From Archilochus colubris (lineage: Eukaryota; Chordata; Aves; Apodiformes; Trochilidae): 64,000 nt of DNA. A program made the translations under genes and the position numbers. This document shows positions 45,641 through 57,140 of the stretch, one piece after another. Where the stretch lies: NCBI GenBank assembly GCA_023079485.1, contig CM041101.1:9884501-9948500 (forward strand), given 5' to 3'. Below the pieces are notes generated by a model, which saw only the letters and a list, made by a program, of their open reading frames with translations, was not told the origin of the DNA and did no database searches. Every line of letters begins with the position of its first letter. Within the stretch, counting starts at the first letter, position 1.

Positions 45641-46899
45641 CTGGGGCAGAATCAGATCTGAATGAATCTGTCTGATTTATTTGGCGTCGTTTCCTCAAAT
45701 GGCTTTCCTGGGGAGCGTGCCCGTGGCGCCTCTTCCCCCCCCCTCCTGTCCCCAGCAGAGCTTGGGTGCTCTGGGTGGGGGTCTCTCTTGAGTGGATGGT
45801 GCACCCAGCTCTGGGGGATCCTCCTGCAGATCCCTGGGGAAGGGGCCACATGAGCATTTTTGGGGAGAGGCCAAGTGCAAGGGCAAATAGTTTGCCAGCG
45901 CCCTGGAAGATGCTGGGCACGGTGTGTGCAATGAATGAGCTGTGCTGCTGGGACCTGCTCCAGGGGCTCATGCTTACCCCCTAAAGACTTCAAAAATTCA
46001 CTGTGACCACTTCTCTGCATCCTCCCCTTGAGCAATGTCCAGCTCTGGACACTGGGAGAGGCACAGCAAAGCCCCCCTGGCTCCATCCCTGCAGGCAGCA
46101 GGATCATACCCTGGCACTGGCAGCCCCAAAGAGCCAGGATTCCCCCCAGGACCCAGAGCTCTGCTGCAGAGCTGGGACCCAGCCATGAAAAGGCTTCTCT
46201 GGTTTTCCTTCCTGGTGCTATCCAAGCACACTATCAATTAAAAACCACTCTGTTTAAAAATGCAAATGGTGCCTGGCGTGCTGCTGCAGACAGAGGGAGT
46301 TGCCCCATCTCCATCCGTGAGGGCCCAGATCTGCTCATTACACTATCTTTCTCCCTCAAAAACCTTAATTAAATCCTCCCTTTGATTTAGGTGTGCTCCT
46401 GCACCCTGCACAGCTTCTGCCAGGGTGTGCAAGCCTTCCCCCCCCACCAGGGCTCCCTCCTTCTGCTCAGGGGAGCACCCAGCACCCACAGAGCTTAAGG
46501 GGGAGTGGGGGGGGTGAGATAGAAGAAACCCCACTGAGATGGTGGGTCCCACATGAAACCCTGAGACCTGGCAGAATGCACAGAGCAGGTGTGATGGGAC
46601 ACGTGTGACAAAGTGGGGACCTTTCCTCTTTTCTCTTCTTGGCCCTTGAGTGCTGGTGACTGGGAACCTGGCTGGAGGTGCCTTTTCCTTTGGGGTTTTC
46701 CACCCAGGTGGGCTCCCCCCTGGCTGGCCATGTGCTTGGCTGTGTGTCCATCCACACTTTTGCTTAAAAAGAAAAAAAAAAAAAAAGAGAAATATCAGTC
46801 TGAAGAAGCTGCCTCGGCTCCTTGCAGGCTGTTTGCACACCCTTAGGACAGATGAAAGGTCACCCACGCTTATCAGAGATGCCTTCCCTGAGCATCCCC
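45641..46899. other. unique sequence, no gene recognised
   Basis: An A-rich run lies at 46765-46791 (A5GA15GAG). CTTAATTAAATCC lies near 46363. No recognisable exon. Confidence 0.45.
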
Positions 46900-47340
46900 C
46901 CGGACCTGCTGCCTCTCACTGCGCTGGGCAGGGCTGCCTGCGGGGGGGCTCCAGCCCTGCTGGAAAAGCAGCCGGAGGACGGAGCCGGGCGAGTGCCTGA
47001 CAGCTCACAGATGGGGCAGAGCAGCAAAGTAGGACAGCTTGGGGGGGCAGCTCTGCCTCTCCGGCCCCATTGTCCCCTTTTCTCCCCCCCAAGCCCAGCG
47101 CGGGGAGGACGCGGGGAGCTCAGCATCACGCCGGGGGTTTCCATGGCATCTCCCTGCCAACACCACTGCCCGGCCCCTCCGTGCCTGCTGCCTCCTGAGC
47201 ATCTCTCGGCATGACCAAGCTCCTGCCCACGCCGGGGGCTGCTTCCCTCCCCTCTCCCGCCCCTCCTGCTTTTCTTCCGAGCCGGTGGACAAGCTGAGAG
47301 GCGGTTGGGGAAGGAAGCCTTGGGGAGGAATACATTGACC
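46900..47340. promoter_or_regulatory. weak CpG-enriched segment
   Basis: I counted about 23 CpG in roughly 435 bp of about 65% GC DNA, an observed/expected ratio near 0.5, just below usual CpG-island thresholds. CpG clusters lie at 47098-47130 (AGCGCGGGGAGGACGCGGGG) and 47232-47240. It might be a decayed or weak promoter. No first exon is evident. Confidence 0.2.
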
Positions 47341-48194
47341 CGGTGTCAGCTGTGCTGGCAGGGCTGGAGCTGCTCCAAGGATGGGTTTCACCTGCCCGTT
47401 TCAACGTTAAAGTGGGACTTTCCTAGCCGGGTAACTTGGACCATGCACAGGATCACCTCGTTTGCTGCTAATTTGCTATTTTGTTCCTGCTGCTATGGCA
47501 AATATTTGTGTGTGGTATGTGTGGAGAAGTTCCTCCTTTGTTCCACAGCCTCTCCCTTTGCCAGTCCCTGCAGCAAAAGCAGTCTGGGCTGACTGCTGCT
47601 GATGCAAAGTGGTTTGGCAAGAAAGATGCTGCGTCTTCCCAAAAATCTTCTTCAGTGATGGGATCGGGATGGTAGAAGGCTCCGCTTCCCACCTCTCCCT
47701 CTCTGCACGGGCCAAGGGAAGAGGGACTGAGCAGGGAAGCAAAAAGCCTGTGCTGCAGCAATCCAGAGCCAAGTTTGCAAAAGATTTCAGGCATGCATTT
47801 ATGCAGACTCCATTGTGGCAGAGCCAGAGGAACTCCTGTCTCCTGAGGAACGGGAGCAAATGGTTCAAAGGCTCTGTGCTGGAAGCCTCGATGACCTGAG
47901 AACCTCTCGAGTCCCATCTGGGCTTGCTGGAGCCACTGCCCAAGTTCTGGTGCCTCCTGCAGCCAGCGTCCTGGGAGCATAAACCTCGTAAACCTCATGG
48001 GAAACCGGGGGTTTGGGTGGATGCTGAGCTGCCCTGCATCCCTGCACTCCCTGCCCAGGGCTCAGTCCCAGCCTGGGGCAGCCGTGGCACAGGGAGGTGT
48101 CGGGGGGATGGCAGGGGTGGCTGGGAGTGTTTGCACCCCCTGGTTCACTCCGTGCTCCTCACAGAGCCCTGAAACGAGGGCAAACGCGATGCCA
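47341..48194. other. unique sequence, no gene recognised
   Basis: The 176-codon minus-strand frame at 47468-47998 is fairly protein-like in parts (ITEEDFWEDAASFLP) but is overlapped by an equally long frame and has no recognised domain. Confidence 0.4.
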
Positions 48195-48270
48195 AATCCA
48201 AGCCCGAAGACAGAAACTGAAATTCATTTGCTTTGTTAATTACCTAATTACACTGGAGATAAACAACAGA
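48195..48270. promoter_or_regulatory. candidate regulatory core with tandem homeodomain sites and GATA
   Basis: GTTAATTACCTAATTACACT (48235-48254) holds two TAATTA cores nine bases apart, followed by GAGATAAACAAC (48256-48267), which has GATA and forkhead/SOX-like words, and preceded by TTCATTTGCTTTG. It is an abrupt AT-rich patch between GC-rich flanks. Confidence 0.3.
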
Positions 48271-49935
48271 GAGCGTCTCCAGGGCCCTTCCAGCCTGTTG
48301 GATGTCAGATACCTCCAGACTCCCAGCCCAGCCATGCCGCAGCAGGTCGATTTTGGGGTGCCTCGTGCTAGGGCTCTTTCCAGCTCCAGGTTGTGCCTCT
48401 GAGCTGGGCAGAACCCCCAGCTCCCACCCGCTAGAGCCAGGAAAGGAATTTGGCCTCCGGGGCCGTGTTAATGAGGATTGCTCCTCACCGCCGCTGCAGC
48501 CCGGGGATGGGGTTCCCTTTGCCGAGCAGCTTTGAGAATTCCAGGGGATCCAGGACACAGCGTCCTGGTACCCTGAGTGTCCCCGCATTCACCTGCCACG
48601 CCGTCCCGCAGCGCTGGGGCAAAAGGGGGAAGGGGAACGGTGTTTATCCAACCGCCTCCACCCCCCTCCCCGGCTGCCGGGATGAGCCCGGGCATATTCC
48701 CCATCGCTAAAATGCAAAGCCAGGCAAAACCCGCTCCCCTGCAGTTCAAATGCAGAGATGTCCCTGGGGCGCAGCCTGCGCAGGGGGTCCTGATGCCTCC
48801 CTTGGGGGGGGCAAAACCCCTCTTGGTTTGCAAAGGAAGGATCCCAAGCTGGAAGAGCTCTCCCCCATCCCAGCCCCAGCACATCCAGGGTTCCCCACCT
48901 TGCCAAAACCACCCCGTGCTACCCCTGGAGGTGCCGGAGGTCCCCGGGCCGGGCTGTCTCTGCAGACGGGCTGGTTTCACGGTGCCGGCACGGTTCCAGC
49001 TGGGGCCCAGCCAAAACCAACCCATTCGTTACAGTCCGGGTCTCAGACTGGGCTTTACAGCGGTCCTAAGGCAGAGGGAAGAGAAGCCCAAGCCCCAGCC
49101 CCGAGGGGGGTTGCATGGATTTAGTGACGCGAGACCAAGTCCTGCTCCTAACAGCTCCCGGGAAAAACCTCGTGGTGGAAGCACAGCCGAATTCCTGCTC
49201 CCACGGGGACCCTGAGGAGCACAACCCCAGCCGGGTCTGGTGGCTGCAGGGCAAGATCAGAAAAGGTTTGGGATGGAACCAGGGGGTTGAACCATAGGGA
49301 ACGACATCTCGAAGCCTCCCTCTGCTGAGATCCCTGTGGTTAAGGCTGAAGATCTTTGCAGAGATGTGGCTGTTGCTCAAGAGCCTCCCCAGTTGTGAGG
49401 GGGGTCCCAGTGGGTGTGCAGGAAGGCAGCCTAAAGTACCCCAAAAGCCTCTGCATAACCAAGGCTTTGGAAAGACTTTCCAAAGCCCGGGAAGGGTCTT
49501 TGCCAGGCTTGGCCTCATGTCGGTGACACTTTGGAGTGCAGATGTTCTCCGTTTGGGGTTCCTGCATCCCGGGGATGAGGGTGAGATGGTGGGGACAGCA
49601 GAACCAGTGGCAGTCACATTGACACGAGTGGTGCCTAGCTCACTGCCCTAGTGCTGGGCTGGCTCCAGCTGGAGCACCACGGGCTCTGTGCCCGACTGCA
49701 GCTCAGGCGTGCGGGCAGTCAGCCTCACCCAGGGCAGCAAGAGATGCTCCAGGGTCAGGGATGGGGGCACCAGCATCCTGTCTGCTGTCCCACGGCCTGC
49801 CAGGGAGCAGGGCTACAGGGTCAGCTCCGTTCACCCCCTTTTCTCTCCCTCAAAATGGGATTTTGTGCATGGAGAAGATAGAAGCAGCCCCCAAACGCTG
49901 AATTTCTTCCACCACCCCCCAGCTCAGAGTGGCGC
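48271..49935. other. unique GC-rich sequence, no gene recognised
   Basis: Moderately CpG-containing DNA with long overlapping frames on both strands (plus 212 codons at 48577-49215, minus 185 codons at 48468-49025). Neither shows a domain. Their co-existence reflects low stop-codon frequency in GC-rich DNA. Confidence 0.45.
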
Positions 49936-50115
49936 GAGTTGAATTTAATGCTGTTAGTCAGGCAGTGCCTGGCTGGCTGTGCCTCTCTGCAAGCTGATGG
50001 GGAAACCAATTGAGGGCAAAATTGCTGCAAACAATTGTCCTTTTGTCCCTTTCCCTGGGGTCTGTCTGCCAAGGTTAGTGGAGCTGAATAAAACTCACTT
50101 GAGCTGCAACTCACA
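49936..50115. promoter_or_regulatory. candidate SOX-rich regulatory island
   Basis: AACAATTGTCCTTTTGTCCC (50030-50049) contains an inverted SOX pair (ACAAT/ATTGT) followed by another TTTTGT. Nearby are GAATTTAATGCTG (49941), CCAAT in AAACCAATTGAGG (50003) and AATAAAACTCACTTGAG. It is AT-richer than its flanks and lies just before a CR1 copy. Confidence 0.28.
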
Positions 50116-50183
50116 CAACATACCAAGGGCTCCTTTTGGGGCTCGGCAGGGTGGGAGGAGGGGGAGTGGGGAGAAAGGAGGAT
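50116..50183. other. short spacer before CR1
   Basis: G-rich spacer with several GGAGGGGGAGTGGGG-type runs. Confidence 0.5.
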
Positions 50184-50380
50184 GGGATCATGGAGGAAAA
50201 GACCTTTAAGATCATCCAGTCCAACCATGAACCCAGCACTGCCAAGCCCACCACTGAACCATGTCCCTCAGCACCACCTCTACACAGCTTTTAAATCCCT
50301 CTGGGAACGGGGACTCCACCGCAGCCCTGGGCAGCCTGGGCCAGAGCTTGACAATCCTTTGGGGTTAGAAATTGTTCCTG
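50184..50380 (-). mobile_element. CR1 LINE 3' fragment, inverted and diverged
   Basis: The plus strand reads GGGATCATGGAGG, AAGACCTTTAAGATCATCCA, GTCCAACCATGAACCCAGCA, CTGCCAAGCCCACCACTGAA, CCATGTCCCTCAGCACCACC, TCTACACAGCTTTTAAATCC, then GGGGACTCCACCGC and CCTGGGCAGCCTGGGCCAGA. This is the reverse complement of a CR1 3' region whose body has the TTTAAA-containing variant. The terminal octamers are degraded, indicating an older insertion. Confidence 0.93.
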
Positions 50381-52560
50381 GGGAGCAGGAGGTGACAGTG
50401 AGGGGAGGACACTCTGCTCTGTGTCCAGTGCCCACCCACCATCCCCCAGGCTGAGGAGCACCCTTGAGTTTGGGCTCAGAACCAGCAGTTCATGTCCCAT
50501 CACCGACCCACTGGGAAGTGGGGCTGCAGCAGGACCCTCCACACCCCAAAACAGGCAGTGCCACCTGCCTGGGGAGCCCAGAGGGACTGTGACTCCTCAG
50601 CCACACATCCCCTGCCCTGTGCCAACCTGAGAACAGTTTGGGCAGTCCCAGAATGGTCCCTCCATGCCCAGAAAATACCCTGTAAAACACACGGAAACCG
50701 ATGCCTCCTCCGAATAAATAATAGCACACTTGTTTGATTTCCTGAGCACAATAATTAAAAGCCCTGGGGGCAGGAGGCATTGTCTGAAGGCCCCTGGGAC
50801 CCAGCTCCCTCAGCTGACTCTTTACATTCCCCCAGTTATTCTTTGCATCCTTTTTTTAGCTTCTCCATTGGAGAATGAAAAATAAAAGCACTTTTTTTCC
50901 ATCAATCTGGCTTTGTTACTGGAAGCCGATGCCTGAAAAGAACTTCTGTGGGTTTTTTGTTTTTTGGGTTTTTTTTTTTTTCATGAGTAATGAGCACTTC
51001 TGTTCTCACTGCCCAAACATATATGTGTTTTCCCATGGGGATGCCCCTCTCTCTTCCTTTCCCCCTGCTCCTCCAGGTTTGTCCCAGGAAACCTGTGAAA
51101 CATGTTAGGGAAAGGCTGGAGCCCCTTCTTTTCCCTGCCATGTTGTTTGTCTGTCAGCATTTCCTCACCTGGCAGGTGGTGCAGCACAACCCTGGTGGGA
51201 TGGGACCAGCAGGCTGGAGGCCCAGGTGAGGGGCTACTAGACTAGAAGGTCTGCCCCAGCCCTGGAGGACATAGCCAGGGTGGGGGTAACATCTCCAGGA
51301 GGACAAAAGGCTCAACCTTGCCAGGACCTGATAGATCTCTGTGGTCAGAGGGGCTGTGGGTGATGCAGCCCCCTCCAAGCCACCCCCTGGCTCTGGTGGA
51401 GAGAGAAAAAAAAAGCAAAAGGACACCAAAGCAGGGCTGGCTGCTGTGCTGCTGTCATTCCTGCATTTGTTTGCAAAGCTGCACTGGGCAAAATCCAACT
51501 TCTGGGACCTTCTGGGAGCTGGTTTTATAGGAACCCAACCAGCTGATTAGGCGAGGGATGGGCAGGCTGGTGGCAGCTCTGCCACCTCGAGCAGGACCAG
51601 GAGCATTCCCCTGCCATCCCAGGGCAGGTTTCTGTTCCTCCCCAGGGCCCATTGCTCCCAGGCTGGTGTCCCCAGGGAGGTGACACATCCCCACCCCTGG
51701 GCTGGGGTCCCACAAGGTGCAGGGGCCAGGCAGGGAAGCCTGGGGAAGGCAGGAGAAGGCAGAGGGGCTGCTCCAGCTCCTGGGATGAGCGTTCCCAGAG
51801 GTGACACCTCTCTGGGTGCTTTTAATGCCCCTCAGAAGCCCTGATTCACTGATGGGTGTGAAATCTCTCACCTGCCTGCAAAGAGCAGCCTGGCTGGATA
51901 CAACCCCCCCCTCACCCCTATGCCCTGGCATGAGCTGGGGGCACCAGCACAGCCCATGTGCACACCAGCTCCATCCCCACCACCCCCAGCAACACCCTGA
52001 GCATGCCAAAGCTTGAGTGAGAGGAACCCAAAGCCTTGTGCTGGGCCCATGCTCAGAGCTGGACACACTGTCACCCCAAAAAAACCTTGTGGCATCCCCA
52101 GGACAAGCCACCAAGGGGAAGCAGCAGCAGAGGATGGGGGCAACAGCACGGGGAAAGTTCAGAGTGTCCCATCTCCATCCAGGAGATGCTTTGCCTTTCC
52201 AGCTTTAGCTCTTGGATGAAGAAAACCAACAAACACCCCCAAAAGAACTTTGAGGAGGGGGAAATGCCTGAAAGGGGACAGACCCAAGCCAGACACAGCA
52301 GTTTGCAGCCTGCAGTGCTGGTAAGACCACGGCACGTGTGGTGCCATCAGCCCCAGTGTGGCAATCAGCTACATCTGCAAAGCTGACACCCCCCAAAAAA
52401 TGCCAGCTGAGAGCTGGTGATCCAGGCACCAGGTTTGGCATCTAAGGTCGTAGCTGGAAGCCAGAGGGGCCTGTGGCAGCTGGTGGCAAGGAGATGCCTG
52501 AGCAGAGATCTGGTCCTGCTCAGCCAGACACACTCCCACCATCCAAGATGTGATCCTGAC
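50381..52560. other. unique sequence, no gene recognised
   Basis: A T/G-rich run lies at about 50952-50981. Frames of up to 219 codons (minus, 51455-52114) have Ser/Gly/Cys/Trp-rich composition and no domain. Confidence 0.45.
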
Positions 52561-52583
52561 CCAGAGTGGTTTTAGTTTACAAT

Positions 52584-52628
52584 CAATAAAAGCAAAAAAA
52601 AAAAAAAAACAAAAAAAACAAAAAAACC
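52584..52628 (+). repeat. AATAAA followed by A-rich tract
   Basis: AATCAATAAAAGC at 52581-52593 is followed by a 17-A run and then A-rich CAAAAAAAAC units. A polyadenylation-like signal 10 bp before an A-tract is the look of a retroposed RNA 3' end, which is rare in birds because CR1 machinery does not use poly(A). No recognisable parent transcript is seen upstream, so a simple A-rich repeat is more likely. Confidence 0.6.
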
Positions 52629-53830
52629 AAAACCACCCCACACAAACCAATTTTTTTTAAATCCACTTTTTGGCAAGTTTTTCTCTGAAAAACCTCTGAG
52701 TGTTGTAGTCTTGTTGTCTCTTTCCAACCTGGAGGCTGCCTGGTGGTTCAAAGCATCAATGAAAGCTTCTGCTCTGGCCACAGAAAGCGAGGTGCTGTCA
52801 GCAGCCTGAGCATGTTGTTGGGAAGCTGCCATTCAAACACTGGCTAAAAAAACACAGCAGAAAAAAAGATAAAAACAAAAAAACCCAGAACCCAACACAA
52901 AACAAGGACAAGAACACAGACAGGGCTTGGGATCAAACTGAGGGGAAGAAAAAAAAAAAAAAGAAAATAAATTATGACCTATATGTACTCTGTCTGAGAT
53001 TCTTTGCTGCCTCCTCTTCTGCATTCAGTTATTTACTCACCAAGGGCCAACTCACAAGGAGAGCTCCAACCTGCAGGGCCATGGCCATCCTGTCCCCCCA
53101 CCATCCCAGGACCAACTCTTGACACAATCCTGTGTCCCCAGGGAGCTGCAGGGTCAAGGTCACCCAAGGGCAGGAGCTGGCTTGTCCATGCTGAGCTTTC
53201 CCAGTGGGATCATGGACAGGTTGAAGATGTACATCTTGGAGAGACCCCAGGGCCACCAGCACCAGGGCTGACACAGCTCACCAACAAATGATTCAACAAA
53301 AGCAGAGGAAGCTCTTTGAGCAGGTTTGCATTCTCAGCAGGAGGGGAAGGTGATGCTGGTTACCAGCACTACCAAGGACAGACATCTCAAGGAGACCCCT
53401 CCACAAGGCTCCAGCGTTTCTGCCAGCCCCAGATCACCCCCTGTGCCCCAGTAGGTTGGAGTCCAGCCCACCAGAGTTTAGCAAGGCAGGGGGAGAGGAG
53501 CCCAGATCCACCAGCCCCAACTCCTTGCCCTGCCAGGCTGCTCCCCAAAGCAGGATAAGAGCAAAGACTTACAACTGTGCCCCTACTGTTTCTCTTTTTT
53601 TTTTCTATTTATTTCTTTATTTTTCTGCTGAAATGCCTCTTGCCTTGTCATGGGAGTTTCTCAGGGAGCCCCAGGTGGGTCCCTGGCCCTGCTCTCACCC
53701 CGCTTCAGGGGCAGCAGGTGGGGAATGACTTGAAATGCAAATTCCCCTTTTGCTTTTAGATGCTCTTCACACATCAATCAGGCCGGCAGCTTGATGGGCC
53801 CTGCCCAGCACTTCACACCGAGGTGTGCAG
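52629..53830. other. unique sequence with further A-rich tracts
   Basis: A-rich low-complexity DNA recurs at about 52845-52971 (AAAAAAAGATAAAAAC, A14 near 52949). A T-rich run lies at 53588-53623. No recognisable exon. Confidence 0.45.
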
Positions 53831-53915
53831 CCCAGCACCACCAGCACCACCAGCACCAGCACCAGCAGTACCAGTACCAGCACCAGCAGTACCAGTACCA
53901 CCAGCACCAGCACTG
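53831..53915. repeat. CACCAG/CAGTAC trinucleotide-type repeat
   Basis: CAC, CAG and TAC triplets in about 28 units (CCACCAGCACC, CAGCAGTACCAGTACC). It generates a Val/Leu-only minus-strand frame and His/Gln/Tyr-only plus-strand frames. Apparent hydrophobic or polyglutamine-like proteins here are artefacts. Confidence 0.95.
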
Positions 53916-54689
53916 CCACAGATCCCCAGCCCCACTGTGGGTAGCAGGGCTGGCTGGAGGCTGCAGAAAGTTTTCCCTTTGACTCTCTGCTGCTTTCCAG
54001 GAGCAGGAGCATCAGAGAGGGGTTTCTGCCAGCTGGGAGCCCCGTGGCTGTCAGGGCTGGACACTCCCACGTGCCTCCAGGCTGGGTTATTTTTCTAGCA
54101 TTTCTTTTCTTTCCACTCATCCGGTACGGTTGTTGTGACACCACAGTCAGCAAATATCATCAAACAGTAGGAAACGTGAGGTTTTACTGCTTCAGTAAGG
54201 TTCAGCTGATAAAAAGAGGAAGGCAGAAACCTACTCTGGGGGGGTACAAAGCCCTCGCCTGCTGCCCCCAAACTCCCCACACCCCTCAACTGCTCAAACC
54301 CCCAAGTCTGGGTCTGCAGCCCCAAGTTGGGGTGGGGGATTCCCTGGGGTCACCCACAAACACACAGTGCATGGCCTGTCATCCCAAATCTGGGATAGAA
54401 GGCAGGGTTTGACCCCCCACCCATCACAGGGTGCCCGCAGGACCCAGGATGAGAGTTGGACCTGGGACTCCAAAAGTCTGGATAAACCCATGGGGTTGCT
54501 CTTGCTGGTCCCAGTAGCCATGTAGAACTCCTCACCAGCCCAGGGAGCTGGGTTATCTGATGGGACATTCTGAGGGAACAATGTCCCCCCTGGCAGAGCT
54601 GGGGTGAACAATGGGCACGGGGAGGCGAGTGGCTCCCTGGCCGGGCTGCGGGACCCTGAGTGCCCCAGCCCGCAGGAAATCCTTTTATT
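53916..54689. other. unique sequence
   Basis: No feature recognised. Confidence 0.45.
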
Positions 54690-54960
54690 TTTCACTTGTG
54701 AACTGAAACAAACACAAGCTCCTGTTTATTTCCTGGTCGATTGTATTTTGGAGGATGGAGATGGCTTCCCCAAGCCGGGGCAGTTTAACTCCTCCCTTGC
54801 CGGCTGCCACTGTCCCTGTCCCCGTTCCCATCCCCCTCCGCCTGCGGTGAGATTGCTGCTGGTGTGGTGATCACCACCACCTCCCCCCTCCGCTAATTTA
54901 TGTTTAATTTGGAAACCTGGGGGTCATAAATAAAACGTGCTGGCGTGGGAAGTTTAGGAA
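54690..54960. promoter_or_regulatory. candidate regulatory island with HOX/CDX-like words
   Basis: Two AT-rich patches: CTTTTATTTTTCACTTGTG with CCTGTTTATTTCC (54681-54733, forkhead-like GTTTATT), and CGCTAATTTATGTTTAATTT with GTCATAAATAAAACG (54891-54936). GC-rich DNA separates them. Motif-based inference only. Confidence 0.2.
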
Positions 54961-55470
54961 GCGGGAAGCGGGAAGCTGGCCCGTCCCCTCCCCTGGAGAA
55001 GGCTGGGGAGCCTGGAGGGGTGGCTGGAGCTGCTGATGGAGAAGCCATGCAACATCCCTTGGGGTTGCTCCACATCCATAGCCCCAAGTGGCCATCACCT
55101 CGGCCCCGGGGGATGTCCTGCTCTGAATCAGGAGGGAAACGGGGCCCTGACACAGCGCTGGCTCAGCACAGAGCTGCCGGGCAGGATTTGTCCCTCTTCT
55201 CTCCATCCCTTTGCACCCTCACCATCCCCAGCCCTCACTGTCCCCGTCCCTCAGGCTCGGGGCTGGCATCGCCCCCCGGTTCCCGAGTCCTTCCCGGTGA
55301 TGGGGAGCGGCTCCCACGGTGAGGCCGAAGGTTTGCCGACCTCAGGCTTTTCTCACAGCTTCCCCGTCACATCCTCCTCGGCTCCCACGTCTGCTGTTCA
55401 CAGGCGCTGCTCTCTTGGCTCCCGGCCCCAGCGCCTGTGCCTGGGTGGAAACAGCATCCAGATGGAGCTC
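54961..55470. other. unique GC-rich sequence
   Basis: Moderately CpG-containing. The 299-codon plus-strand frame at 55036-55935 runs through the following poly(T), where it becomes a run of phenylalanine, so it is an artefact. Confidence 0.45.
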
Positions 55471-55479
55471 TTTTTTTCG

Positions 55480-55528
<49 letters not shown>
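55471..55528. repeat. very long poly(T), 48 uninterrupted T
   Basis: T7, then CGC, then 48 consecutive T (55481-55528). It is the longest homopolymer in the window. It yields poly-Phe and poly-Lys frames of no meaning, and its true length is uncertain in any assembly. Confidence 0.97.
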
Positions 55529-55529
<1 letters not shown>

Positions 55530-55565
55530 GGGGGGTGGCGGGGGATGGGGAGGAAGGTTTGGGAA
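55529..55565 (+). other. G-quadruplex motif directly after poly(T)
   Basis: A run of seven G, TGGC, five G, AT, four G, AGGAAGGTTT, GGG. It begins on the base after the poly(T), making a T48/G-rich junction. Confidence 0.6.
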
Positions 55566-56139
55566 AAAGCCGCCGGGACCAGGAAAGCTGAGGGAAGGAG
55601 CAGATTTACAAGGGGGCTGGTTAGAGCAGCTCTGTTTTTGCAGGGAACAGGGGGGCTCAGAGGGGAAACTGAGGCACAGAGCATCCCACCCAGGATCGTG
55701 TCTTGGTGAGGTTGAAGTCTTTAACATTTTGTTCCATCCCTGCACGGGTGCAGTCAGGGGGGGCAGCATGGTCAGGATTGCATCTCCAAGAGCAGGGAGC
55801 TGCTGCCTGGGCAGAGTGATTGGTGCCACGATTGAAGCCTTGACTTGGCTCTTGCTCATCCAGAGGCTGGAGGGGAAGGAAAAAAAAAACCCCTCCTTCC
55901 CCTCAACTTTAAATCTCATCCATAGAGAACTTTAGAAACCCCACCATTGTGTTAGAGGATAAACATTTATTGAATATTTCCTGTTTGGCACAAATATTGT
56001 TTGACTCCTCTGTGGTCTTTTTTTCTTCTTGTGCCTTTAAAACGATCATGATTTGAGCTGAATGCAAAGGAAAACTCTCCCCCAAGCAAGGAGCCCCTGG
56101 GAGAGGGGAGTGCAGGGAAGCCCACGTGTGTGCCATGCC
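55566..56139. other. unique sequence
   Basis: No feature recognised. An A9 run lies near 55879 and the 55930-56060 stretch is AT-rich (ACATTTATTGAATATTTCC). Confidence 0.45.
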
Positions 56140-56270
56140 TGCTTGCTGTTAGCTATTAATTTCTGTCTCCTGAGGTCTGACATGAGCAATGCATTATGCA
56201 GAGGTTGTGGGAATATTTCAGACGCTGCATCCCGGGAGAACTACAATTTCAGTTTTACAGGGGTTAGGGT
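56117..56270. promoter_or_regulatory. candidate regulatory island with POU-like palindrome
   Basis: An E-box CACGTG (56123-56128), AGCTATTAATTTC (56152), ATGCATTATGCA at 56189-56200 (POU/octamer-like near-palindrome) and GGGAATATTTC (56209) occur in 150 bp. It is inferred from motif clustering. Confidence 0.22.
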
Positions 56271-57120
56271 ATTTTTGTTCCCCCCCCCCCTCTCTTTCTT
56301 TCAAATGTGTTATTTCAACTGAGACAGAGCAGTGGTTACAACTTCCCCAGCTGAGGGAAAGATGAGTTGGGTCTGGTAGGGGTGGGCAGGGGCTCACAGC
56401 CTCTGGGCACCCAGGGTCCAGCTTGGCCCTTTGCATCCCCAGCCAAACCTTAGGTGGGCATCTGTTGGACAGAGGAGCAGAGGTTGGACCCTGTTTGGAT
56501 ATGGCCATCACCCCTGGGCCTGTAGGGGGCTGAAACTGGAGCTGTGAGGCTGGTGGTGTGGCAGGGAAGGCAGGGACAGGGATGCACTGGGATTTGGACC
56601 AACACCTGGCATCCCTGGGCTGGGGAAAGCCTTGCAAAACATCACCTCTTCCAGGTGGTGTTGCTCCAGGCATTGGCCACCTCTCTCCTCACTGCTTTTC
56701 CTGGGCATGTGTCACAGCAGCACCTCTGGGGCTGGAGCTGGGGAAGGTGGAGGGGACACGGGGACACGGTGTCCTGCAGGGCTGGGAGCCCAGAGTAGAG
56801 AGAGGGCTGAGGCTGGGATGGAGCTGAACAGAGCTTGGTCTGGGGTTAGTCTAATTCTGGCCCAGGCACAATCAAAAGGCATTTATTTTTAGGCTCTGGG
56901 CTATCGCTGCTTTGGGGAACTGAATGGAAAATGTATATTTAGCCTCTTTGGAGATTTGCTTAGAAAAATAAGCTCCTGTCACCACTGTGGGTGGTGATTT
57001 GTGCCAGCCCTGCCCTTGCCAGCACCGCCGGGCTCTGGGCGAAGCCTCAGGCACCCATCCACCCCCCTGCCTGCTGCCCCCGGGCAGCTCTGAGCTGAGA
57101 GCTGCCCCGCAGCCTCACTC
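56271..57120. other. unique sequence
   Basis: A C10 run lies at about 56281-56290, and CTGTAGGGGGCTG near 56520 resembles a CTCF core with two mismatches. No recognisable exon. Confidence 0.45.
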
Positions 57121-57140
57121 CTTTGTTTATTTCTCCAAAG

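Noticed and set aside
53767..54153. Val/Leu-rich minus-strand frame suggesting a membrane segment
   Set aside because: The hydrophobic run is the CACCAG/CAGTAC repeat read in reverse. There is no flanking protein-like sequence.
55036..55935. 299-codon plus-strand frame with a poly-Phe segment
   Set aside because: The frame crosses the T48 run. The parts on either side differ in composition and match nothing.
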